A stretch of DNA of 5,442 bases from Nitrospinota bacterium (GTDB taxonomy: Bacteria; Nitrospinota; Nitrospinia; UBA9942), in the NCBI GenBank assembly GCA_016200365.1, contig JACQEW010000005.1, positions 1-5,442 of the forward strand. The letters are read 5' to 3'. Below the pieces are notes generated by a model. It did not search any database. It was not told the DNA's origin and saw only the letters and a list, made by a program, of their open reading frames with translations. Positions 1 through 5,442 of the stretch are shown here, in pieces (the stretch's first letter is position 1; every line of letters begins with the position of its first letter). Made by a program: the position numbers and the translations under genes.

Positions 1-87
1 CCAAAGGATCATCCGTGGAGAAAGTATTCTGTTGTTAGCCGTTATTGTCATGAAAAAACTACAGAATCATTATTAACAAAAACTTAA
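1..87 (+). CDS. C-terminal fragment of a probable IS transposase (5' end outside the window)
   Basis: Frame 1 is open from the left edge to a TAA at 85-87 and gives 28 residues that begin PKDHPWRKYSVVSRY. A basic tail with a DHPWR motif just before the stop is, from memory, typical of integrase-core (rve/DDE) transposases of the IS481/IS21-like or unclassified IS groups. The catalytic domain would lie upstream, outside the window, so the family cannot be proven from this piece. The context supports the call: the stop codon overlaps the first of two perfect tandem repeats of the kind found at IS ends, and no other gene follows until uvrA. Whether the upstream part is intact or decayed cannot be seen. 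A short host protein tail is the alternative. Confidence 0.55.
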   Translation, partial: PKDHPWRKYSVVSRYCHEKTTESLLTKT

Positions 88-134
88 AAACAGGACATTT
101 CTACTTTGCTAAAAACAGGACATTTCTACTTTGC
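85..134. repeat. Two perfect tandem 25-bp repeats, probable IS terminal/transposase-binding repeats
   Basis: Positions 85-109 and 110-134 are identical over 25 bp and directly abut; each contains the core CAGGACATTTCTACTTTG. The first copy begins at the stop codon of the upstream ORF fragment. Multiple short repeats at the termini are a known property of IS21-type and some related elements, where they serve as transposase binding sites. With the DHPWR tail, this suggests the right-hand end of an IS. The outer boundary is probably near 134-148, but no target-site duplication can be checked because the other end is outside the window. Confidence 0.65.
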
Positions 135-135
135 C

Positions 136-166
136 TTGACACTGGGTATCTTTTTCATTGAATAAT
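136..166 (+). promoter_or_regulatory. Weak sigma70-like promoter candidate pointing toward uvrA
   Basis: A perfect -35 hexamer TTGACA lies at 136-141, immediately outside the tandem IS repeats. The best -10 candidate is AATAAT at 161-166 (5 of 6 matches), with a 19-bp spacer, longer than the usual 17. If real, it would be an outward-reading promoter at the IS edge that transcribes across the repeat element into uvrA. The region is AT-rich, so a chance match is quite possible. I found no better uvrA promoter between 142 and 505. Confidence 0.2.
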
Positions 167-275
167 ATTCTTAATGAAATTACAATAACACTAAATACAA
201 ATTGCTTCTAATATGGGAAATTTGACATTGAGGTTTTTTTTATGCGTAATCAACTATTACCTGAATTCCCAAATA

Positions 276-462
276 ATTAGCCACAGTTCACAGAGAACGC
301 AGAGGAATAAAATCAAGGGACACAGATTTTCACAGATGTCGTTCCTGCGAAAGCAAGGAATCCAGATTTACTTCCTGAATTCCCGTTTACACGGGAATGA
401 CATCTGTGTCCAAATTTACTCTTTTACCTTTTCCTTTTTTCTCTGTGTCCTCTGTGGCTAAT
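276..462. repeat. Nested inverted-repeat element (MITE/REP-like) upstream of uvrA
   Basis: The outer arms ATTAGCCACAG (276-286) and CTGTGGCTAAT (452-462) are perfect 11-bp inverted repeats. Each continues inward with related CACAGAG-type sequence (290-305 against 441-450), imperfectly aligned. A second layer pairs GGACACAGAT (318-327) with ATCTGTGTCC (402-411). The innermost layer is the hairpin region at 331-408. The arrangement looks like a short non-autonomous interspersed repeat, or one repeat inserted inside another. It encodes nothing credible. An 11-bp word CCTGAATTCCC occurs just outside at 260-270 and again inside at 374-384. Similar CACAGAGAACRCAGAGG strings are, from memory, interspersed in many environmental bacterial genomes. 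Confidence 0.65.
331..408. repeat. Inner palindromic repeat made of two dRS3-like units
   Basis: The arm at 331-346 (CACAGATGTCGTTCCT) pairs with 393-408 with two mismatches, and pairing continues imperfectly inward to about 365 and 375. Each arm also folds on itself. The right arm, 379-398, is a perfect hairpin with ATTCCCGT, a TTAC loop and ACGGGAAT, matching the pattern ATTCCC-N8-GGGAAT known from Neisseria dRS3 repeats and similar repeats elsewhere. The left arm, 341-360, is a degenerate version (GTTCCT-N8-AAGGAA). No T-run follows either stem, so this does not look like an intrinsic terminator. The resemblance to dRS3 concerns the motif only and does not indicate Neisseria. Confidence 0.6.
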
Positions 463-497
463 CAGGTTTTTATTCAATCAGTGAAAGTCTGTGGCAA

Positions 498-502
498 AAG
501 GA
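498..502 (+). promoter_or_regulatory. Candidate Shine-Dalgarno AAGGA before the uvrA ATG
   Basis: AAGGA ends only 3 nt before the ATG at 506, which is shorter than the usual 5-9 nt. The other possible start in this frame, GTG at 491, has only a weak GTGAAAG-like sequence upstream. An in-frame TGA at 482-484 excludes any earlier start. The choice of ATG at 506 therefore rests mainly on alignment with other UvrA N-termini. Confidence 0.35.
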
Positions 503-505
503 AAT

Positions 506-3349
506 ATGAATAACAAAAAAATCATCATCAAAGGCGCTAAGGAGCATAATTTAAAGAATATTGATTTGGAGATACCGAGGGACAAGCTTGTGGTAATCAC
601 AGGGCTTTCAGGCTCGGGGAAGTCCTCCCTTGCCTTCGATACCATCTATGCAGAGGGGCAGAGGAGGTATGTGGAGTCCCTCTCTGCCTACGCCCGCCAG
701 TTTCTCGAGCAGATGGAGAAGCCTGATGTTGAATATATCGAAGGGCTATCCCCTGCCATATCAATAGAACAGAAAACAGTCAGTAAAAACCCCCGCTCAA
801 CTGTCGGGACTGTAACAGAGATTTACGATTATCTTAGACTCCTTTATGCCCGCATAGGGAAGGTTTATTGTCACAAATGCGGGAGGGAGATTGCATCACA
901 GACAGTTCAGCAGATTGTTGACAGGGTAAGGTCTCTCCCCGAAAGGTCAAAGGTGCAGATACTCTCTCCGATTGTCAGGGATAGGAAGGGTGAATATAAA
1001 AAGGATTTTGAGAATATGCAGAGGCAGGGGTTTGTAAGGGTTCGGGTGGATGGGAAGATGAGGGAGCTTACGGAGAAAATCGAGCTTGATAAGAATAAGA
1101 AGCATACTATCGAGATTGTGGTTGACAGAATCATTATAAAGGAAGGCATAGAGAGGAGGCTTGCCGATTCCATCGAGCTTGCCTTAAAGATGGCTGACGG
1201 GATTGCGATTGTAACTGTGGATGACAAACCTGTCCCCGAAGGTATTAATCGGGGAGAAGAATTGCTCTTTAGTGAAAAGTTTGCATGTCTCTACTGCAAT
1301 ATAAGCTACCCTGACCTTGCGCCGCGGATGTTCTCCTTTAACAGTCCTCACGGCGCATGTCCTGAATGTGACGGGCTCGGAACCGATATGCACATTGATG
1401 CCGATATGGTAATTCCCGATAAAAGCCTGTCTCTCAGGGACGGCGCTATTAAACCGTGGGAGAGAAAGACTTCGGTATATTTCTATCAGATGCTCCAGTG
1501 CCTTTCGGAGCATTACGGATTCAGTCTTGATGCCCCTTTTAAAGATTTGGATAAAAAGATTCAGGATGTAATCCTCGACGGCTCTAAAGATGAGCAGATA
1601 AAGTTTTTTTATGAGAGGGATAACCGCAGGCATTTCTACCATACGGTATTTGAGGGGGTTATAGCGAATCTGGAAAGGAGATACAAAGAGACGGATTCGG
1701 AGTATATGAGGGAGGAGATTCAGGAGTATATGAGCATGACGCCATGTCCTGCCTGCAAAGGATTAAGATTAAAGCCCGAGAGTTTGTCTGTGAAAATAGC
1801 AGGGAAGACGATAATGGATGTTACTGCCTTCTCGGTGAAAGATGCTATAGGATTTTTTAATTCCCTGTCTCTCACAGAGCAGGAATACACAATCGCCAGA
1901 AGGATATTGAAAGAAATAAAGGAGAGACTCGGGTTTATGAAGGATGTGGGGCTTGACTATCTCACACTCGACAGGACATCCGCAACGCTTTCAGGCGGAG
2001 AGGGGCAGAGGATAAGGCTTGCAACCCAGATAGGCTCAAGCCTCGTAGGGGTTTTGTATATCCTCGATGAGCCGAGTATCGGGCTTCATCAGAAGGATAA
2101 CAAGAGGCTCCTCGACACATTAATAAGGCTGAGAAACCTTGGCAATACGGTAATCGTGGTGGAGCATGACAGGGATACAATCCTGACTGCCGATTATGTA
2201 ATTGACCTCGGTCCCGGCGCAGGAGTGAACGGAGGCAGTGTAATCGCCTGCGGCTCGCCGGAGGATATTCTATCAAATAAAAAATCCCTTACAGGACGCT
2301 ATCTATCTGGGGATTTATCAATCCCCGTCCCTAAGAAGAGAAGAAACGGCAGCAGCATGTATTTGCAGATTTTCGGTGCATCACAAAATAATCTTAAAAA
2401 TATAGATGTGTCCATTCCTCTGGGACTCTTTACCTGCGTTACAGGGGTCTCAGGGTCAGGCAAAAGCACCTTAATCATTGACATACTATACAGGTCTCTT
2501 GCAAAATTTTTCTGGAAATCTACTGAAAAAGCAGGCAAGTTTTCCAAACTAAAGGGGATTGAATTTATTGATAAGGTCATTGATATAGACCAGTCTCCAA
2601 TAGGAAGGACGCCGCGCTCCAATCCTGCCACATATACAGGGCTGTTCAATCTGATAAGAGACCTATTTGCACAACTGCCAGAATCGAGAAAGAGGGGCTA
2701 TAAGGCAGGCAGGTTCAGCTTTAATGTAAAAGGAGGAAGATGCGAGGCATGCGCGGGGGACGGGATTATAAAAATAGAGATGCACTTCCTGCCGGATATA
2801 TATGTTACCTGCGAGGTGTGCAGGGGAAAAAGGTTTAACAGGGAGACGCTGGATATACAATATAAAGGAAAAAATATCGCCGATGTCCTCGATATGACGG
2901 TAAATGAGGCACTAAGTTTCTTTGAAAACATCCCTGCCATAAAATCAAAGCTCGATACCATTTCTGATGTAGGGCTGGATTATATAAAGTTAGGACAGTC
3001 TGCCACAACCCTCTCAGGCGGAGAGGCTCAGAGGGTAAAACTCTCAAAGGAGCTTTCAAAGAGAAGCACAGGGAGGACGCTCTATATCTTAGATGAGCCT
3101 ACAACAGGACTCCACTTTGCAGACATACAAAAGCTCCTCGATGTGCTGAACAGGCTGACAGATGCAGGGAATACCGTGGTTGTCATCGAACATAACCTCG
3201 ATGTGCTGAAGACTGCGGATTATATCATTGACCTCGGTCCGGAAGGCGGCGATGCAGGCGGCGAGATTGTAGCTACCGGAACACCGGAGGATGTTTCAAA
3301 AAATCCAAAATCGTACACAGGGCAGTTTTTGAAAACAGTGTTACATTAA
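506..3349 (+). CDS. uvrA: UvrA, excinuclease ABC subunit A (nucleotide excision repair ATPase)
   Basis: UvrA is the ABC-type ATPase that, as a dimer with UvrB, scans DNA for bulky lesions and loads UvrB for incision by UvrC in the cytoplasm. The 947-residue product has the full family architecture. Walker A GLSGSGKSS is at 33-41. The first zinc module is C261/C264 and C285/C288. The first ABC signature LSGGE at 495-499 is followed by LDEPSIGLH. The second Walker A GVSGSGKST is at 647-655, followed by the hallmark DQSPIGRTPRSNPATYTG. The C-terminal zinc finger is C746/C749-X19-C769/C772. The second LSGGE at 836-840 is followed by LDEPTTGLH. Two further CxxC pairs (122/125 and 414/417) may form the extra zinc site reported in some UvrA proteins; that is inference. 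Length and termini are normal and no lesion is seen. Start: ATG 506 gives MNNKKIIIKGAKEHNLKN, which lines up with family N-termini; GTG 491 would add five residues. No clear LexA box was found upstream. The gene stands alone here, convergent with the next. Confidence 0.98.
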   Translation: MNNKKIIIKGAKEHNLKNIDLEIPRDKLVVITGLSGSGKSSLAFDTIYAEGQRRYVESLSAYARQFLEQMEKPDVEYIEGLSPAISIEQKTVSKNPRSTVGTVTEIYDYLRLLYARIGKVYCHKCGREIASQTVQQIVDRVRSLPERSKVQILSPIVRDRKGEYKKDFENMQRQGFVRVRVDGKMRELTEKIELDKNKKHTIEIVVDRIIIKEGIERRLADSIELALKMADGIAIVTVDDKPVPEGINRGEELLFSEKFACLYCNISYPDLAPRMFSFNSPHGACPECDGLGTDMHIDADMVIPDKSLSLRDGAIKPWERKTSVYFYQMLQCLSEHYGFSLDAPFKDLDKKIQDVILDGSKDEQIKFFYERDNRRHFYHTVFEGVIANLERRYKETDSEYMREEIQEYMSMTPCPACKGLRLKPESLSVKIAGKTIMDVTAFSVKDAIGFFNSLSLTEQEYTIARRILKEIKERLGFMKDVGLDYLTLDRTSATLSGGEGQRIRLATQIGSSLVGVLYILDEPSIGLHQKDNKRLLDTLIRLRNLGNTVIVVEHDRDTILTADYVIDLGPGAGVNGGSVIACGSPEDILSNKKSLTGRYLSGDLSIPVPKKRRNGSSMYLQIFGASQNNLKNIDVSIPLGLFTCVTGVSGSGKSTLIIDILYRSLAKFFWKSTEKAGKFSKLKGIEFIDKVIDIDQSPIGRTPRSNPATYTGLFNLIRDLFAQLPESRKRGYKAGRFSFNVKGGRCEACAGDGIIKIEMHFLPDIYVTCEVCRGKRFNRETLDIQYKGKNIADVLDMTVNEALSFFENIPAIKSKLDTISDVGLDYIKLGQSATTLSGGEAQRVKLSKELSKRSTGRTLYILDEPTTGLHFADIQKLLDVLNRLTDAGNTVVVIEHNLDVLKTADYIIDLGPEGGDAGGEIVATGTPEDVSKNPKSYTGQFLKTVLH

Positions 3350-3351
3350 TT

Positions 3352-3418
3352 AAAGTGTAAGTGTAAGTGTAGGGTAGATTAACTCTTTTCACTTTCACTT
3401 ACACTTTCACTTGCACTT
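3352..3418. repeat. Opposed hexamer arrays forming a 12-bp inverted repeat between convergent genes
   Basis: On the + strand three AGTGTA units occupy 3354-3371. Five NCACTT units occupy 3389-3418, which read AAGTGN on the minus strand. The arrays are oppositely oriented, so AAAGTGTAAGTG (3352-3363) pairs perfectly with CACTTACACTTT (3396-3407) around a 32-nt loop that contains the stop of the minus-strand gene. The left array starts just after the uvrA stop; the right array lies inside the convergent coding region. The stem is AT-rich, the loop is long and there is no classic T-run, so a role as a shared bidirectional terminator is possible but weak. Slippage-prone simple repeat is an equally good description. 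Confidence 0.6.
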
Positions 3419-5310
3419 ACTTGTTTACCCCTTTTTAAAGCCTCTCCCTTCCTTAAAGCATCTTCCGCCTCTTTCAGCATCCCTTTAAAACTATAAGCCC
3501 TCGATAAATTATAATATGCATCCGGTTCGGATGGATTTATATTTATAGCCTTTATAAATTCTGCTATAGCTTCCTCAATATTACCTGAATCCCCGTATAT
3601 TATCCCCAATTCATTGTGATAAGAAAAATTTTTCGGGTTAAGCTCTATAGCCTTTTTGTAATATATTTCGGCGCGGGGGTAATCCTTTCTATTAAAGAAG
3701 AGTCTCCCCATAGTTTGTTCGATTTTCGGATCGAATGGGAGGATTCTTTTTGTTCTTTCATATTTTTCATATACCTTATCAAGTCTTCCCTGTTTCTGAT
3801 AAAAATCCAATAAAAAAAGATTAACCTCAACATAATAATCCCTGCTGCCATACCTTAGCGACTTCTCCGAACCTGCCTTTTCGAGATATTTCTCGGCAAT
3901 CGCCAAATCCTTAAATCGTGGATTCTCAAGATATGCTAAGCCCGTATTTCCATAATCAATCGGCCTGATTTTATCCATCCCAATAGGAAAGTTCGAGAAT
4001 ATCAGCAAAGCCAATATAATTAAAGAGTATCCATAAGCCATCCTCTGTCTAAGCTTAATACCTTTTACTATCTCTGCGATAGCCGAAGCTGAAAAAATTA
4101 TCAGGAACGGAGCCAGCGGCAGGCGAAATCTTGCATTTATCCATACAAATATTATGGAAAGGAAGAGTCCTATAGAAAAGAAATAGAGAAGTCTTAACTT
4201 TTTATAATTCCGTATATTCAGAATCATGCCTGTGATTCCCAGAGAAAAGAGAATCGAAAAATTGCTTATGGGCAGACTCAATATTAATGAGAAATCTCTA
4301 TAGATATAATAACTCACATTGCTCGGAATTTCCCAGTTATTGCACACAAAAAACAGTTTTCTTAAATATAGATACAAAAATTTTATCGGAGAGCTTGAAA
4401 AATTATTGAGAATATGAAGTAGAGTCCCTTTTAGGCTTTGTTCACCGCTATCAAGAAACTTCTGAAAAAGGGGAGTATATCCCCATCCCCACCCTCCGTA
4501 GTCAGGAGAATTACCAAGTGCAAGGGTTATGAAACCCGAGTCGTCATAAAAAATAAAACGATGATTGATGATATAGCTCCTTATCAGCAGTGGGGCTGAA
4601 ATGAATAGGAAAAAGATAAAATATGCTGCGAGCGGACCTTTCCTATTCTCTTTTGAAGATGGAGAAAGGGAGGCGAAAAGGTAATAAAAAATGAAAGGGA
4701 TGAGGAATATTGAATTCGGTCTTGTCTGCATTGCGAGGGATGAAAAAAGTGCGGCTGAGAATGCACTAACATAATTATTCCTTTCGCAGAAGCGCAGAAT
4801 GGAATAGAATGAAGCTATAACAAGGAAGATAAAAATGGACTCTCTTAATAACTTCCCCTCATGAAATATGATGGGACCGTAGAGGGCGCCATAAAGAGAG
4901 GCTATGAGGGCGATGTTTCGGGAGAATAGTTTTTTTGAGACCGCATAAAGCATTACACAGGATATTGCCCCGATTAAAAACTGGATGCCATAGATGATTA
5001 TAAAATTCCTCCCGAATATCGAGTAGATTACACCGAGGAAATAAAAGTAGGTTGCCGAATATTTTTCGGAATAAAATGGCCCAAAGATATTACCCGATGC
5101 AATCTGCCCGGCGGCTTTGTCAAAACAATATTGGTCAAAGGCAGAAAAGATAAGGTCAAAGAAGGGGTTTTTGTAGAACTCAAATAGATATAAACCCCTT
5201 ATTACAAGTGCAAATAAAAATACAAGGGAGGGTTCCAAAAATCCCTTAGTTTTAAACCACTCAATAAATTTTACAAATTCATCTGATAGTTTATTGAAAA
5301 AGATATTCAT
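3379..5310 (-). CDS. Polytopic GT-C fold (PMT_2/ArnT-like) glycosyltransferase-like protein with C-terminal TPRs
   Basis: The 643-residue protein probably moves a sugar from a polyprenyl-phosphate donor onto an envelope acceptor at the outer face of the inner membrane; donor and acceptor cannot be read from sequence. It has about ten hydrophobic segments, roughly within 26-46, 84-125, 132-174, 182-246, 350-415 and 425-442. Features typical of PMT_2-type proteins are the early loop FDQYCFDKAAGQIASGN (58-74, candidate acidic residues D59 and D64), the segment around LYGPIIFHEGKLLRES (143-158), TRPNSIFLIP (196-205), a large loop (about 247-345) with LGNSPDYGGWGWG, and ARFRLPLAPF (393-402). After the last membrane segment come three TPR units with 34-residue spacing (about 528-561, 562-595, 596-629), preceded by a degenerate one at 490-527. 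These probably bind a protein partner. The tail VSASESVSESEKS is encoded by hexamer repeats. Start ATG 5308-5310 lies one codon after the upstream stop, with no good Shine-Dalgarno, suggesting translational coupling. Base composition is more AT-rich than uvrA. A flippase or O-antigen ligase is less likely. Confidence 0.8.
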   Translation of the reverse strand: MNIFFNKLSDEFVKFIEWFKTKGFLEPSLVFLFALVIRGLYLFEFYKNPFFDLIFSAFDQYCFDKAAGQIASGNIFGPFYSEKYSATYFYFLGVIYSIFGRNFIIIYGIQFLIGAISCVMLYAVSKKLFSRNIALIASLYGALYGPIIFHEGKLLRESIFIFLVIASFYSILRFCERNNYVSAFSAALFSSLAMQTRPNSIFLIPFIFYYLFASLSPSSKENRKGPLAAYFIFFLFISAPLLIRSYIINHRFIFYDDSGFITLALGNSPDYGGWGWGYTPLFQKFLDSGEQSLKGTLLHILNNFSSSPIKFLYLYLRKLFFVCNNWEIPSNVSYYIYRDFSLILSLPISNFSILFSLGITGMILNIRNYKKLRLLYFFSIGLFLSIIFVWINARFRLPLAPFLIIFSASAIAEIVKGIKLRQRMAYGYSLIILALLIFSNFPIGMDKIRPIDYGNTGLAYLENPRFKDLAIAEKYLEKAGSEKSLRYGSRDYYVEVNLFLLDFYQKQGRLDKVYEKYERTKRILPFDPKIEQTMGRLFFNRKDYPRAEIYYKKAIELNPKNFSYHNELGIIYGDSGNIEEAIAEFIKAININPSEPDAYYNLSRAYSFKGMLKEAEDALRKGEALKRGKQVSASESVSESEKS

Positions 5311-5313
5311 CTT

Positions 5314-5442
5314 TTATTGTTTGACAGTCAAAGACCTATTTCTAATCCACATATCTATTGAAGCTGACGCAAGTATTACAAGAAAAGGGTAGAAGGGATA
5401 GTTGTAACGGGGTCCTGCGAAAAAAATGGCGTGGAATGACGA
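5314..5442 (-). CDS. C-terminal fragment of a second GT-C type membrane glycosyltransferase (5' end outside the window)
   Basis: Reading leftward from the right edge, the minus strand is open for 42 codons to TAA at 5314-5316. The peptide starts SSFHAIFFAGPRYNYPF and ends RNRSLTVKQ. Its segment GPRYNYPFYPFLVILASAS resembles the ARFRLPLAPFLIIFSASA segment (393-411) of the downstream protein: a basic-aromatic motif, then proline, then a last hydrophobic helix, a pattern common near the end of PMT_2-type glycosyltransferases. Here the protein stops soon after that helix, with no TPR region. Only one codon (AAG) separates its stop from the next ATG, and both are in the same frame, so the two genes very likely share an mRNA. 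Function is inferred from this tail and its neighbour only. Confidence 0.7.
   Translation of the reverse strand, partial: SSFHAIFFAGPRYNYPFYPFLVILASASIDMWIRNRSLTVKQ

Larger units (their letters stand above)
88..505. other. 418-bp non-coding, repeat-rich gap between the IS end and uvrA
   Basis: No credible gene is present on either strand. The only open frame of any length on the + strand (213-461) runs through inverted repeats and encodes low-complexity, Phe-rich peptide with no ribosome-binding site, so I treat it as spurious. The stretch holds the tandem IS repeats, a weak promoter-like pair, an AT-rich segment (about 142-275) with nothing recognisable except a short palindrome GAATAATATTC at 160-170, and the nested inverted-repeat element at 276-462. 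Confidence 0.7.

Noticed and set aside
286..298. GTTC-ACAGA-GAAC palindrome as a possible LexA/SOS box for uvrA
   Set aside because: It lies within the CACAGAG repeat arm, its spacing and half-site order do not match the LexA boxes I know, and the sequence is explained by the repeat.
379..398. Perfect 8-bp hairpin as an intrinsic terminator
   Set aside because: It is followed by GACATCTG rather than a T-run on the + strand, and no T-run follows on the other strand; it fits a dRS3-like repeat better.
213..461. 82-codon open frame on the + strand before uvrA
   Set aside because: It runs through the nested inverted repeats, has no ribosome-binding site, and encodes low-complexity sequence dictated by the repeats.
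1..505. CRISPR array or defence-associated repeat
   Set aside because: The 25-bp units abut with no spacer and occur only twice; the other repeats are inverted, not regularly spaced direct repeats.
907..3059. Several minus-strand open frames of 65-152 codons opposite uvrA
   Set aside because: They are antisense shadows of a strongly conserved coding sequence, with no recognisable domains.
5320..5332. TTTGAC-A-GTCAAA palindrome near the end of the upstream minus-strand gene, as an operator
   Set aside because: It lies inside coding sequence 10 bp from the next start in a likely coupled operon; a 6-bp-arm palindrome can occur by chance in AT-rich DNA.

Overview
The window holds one complete housekeeping gene, uvrA (506-3349, + strand). 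Convergent to it is a complete membrane glycosyltransferase-like gene with C-terminal TPRs (3379-5310, - strand). Fragments of two further genes lie at the edges: the last 28 codons of a probable transposase (1-87, +) and the last 42 codons of a second GT-C type membrane protein (5314-5442, -). The rest is an AT-rich, repeat-laden gap before uvrA and a short hexamer-repeat junction between the two convergent stop codons.

Layout. Positions 1-134 look like the end of an insertion sequence: a transposase tail with a DHPWR motif whose stop codon runs directly into two perfect tandem 25-bp repeats. Positions 135-275 hold no gene and only a weak promoter-like pair. Positions 276-462 hold a nested inverted-repeat element with three layers of symmetry, including a perfect hairpin that fits the pattern ATTCCC-N8-GGGAAT. 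uvrA begins 44 bp beyond its outer arm. After the uvrA stop, 3352-3418 carries oppositely oriented hexamer arrays that form a 12-bp perfect inverted repeat and also encode the Ser/Glu-rich tail of the convergent gene. The two glycosyltransferase-like genes on the minus strand are in the same frame and separated by one codon, so they are probably co-transcribed and translationally coupled.

Organism. This is a bacterium: uvrA is full length and close to the bacterial consensus. uvrA is moderate in GC, while the glycosyltransferase region is visibly more AT-rich. The mix of a DHPWR-tailed transposase, CACAGAGAACRCAGAGG-like repeats and TPR-bearing PMT_2-type proteins reminds me of Nitrospirota or Deltaproteobacteria-like environmental genomes. 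That is an impression from memory, not a demonstrated placement.

Function. uvrA encodes the damage-recognition ATPase of nucleotide excision repair. The minus-strand pair probably belongs to a cell-envelope glycan or protein-glycosylation locus extending past the right edge. Nothing links the two sides functionally. I see no convincing new defence, CRISPR or RNA-based system; the most unusual material is the repeat structure on either side of uvrA.
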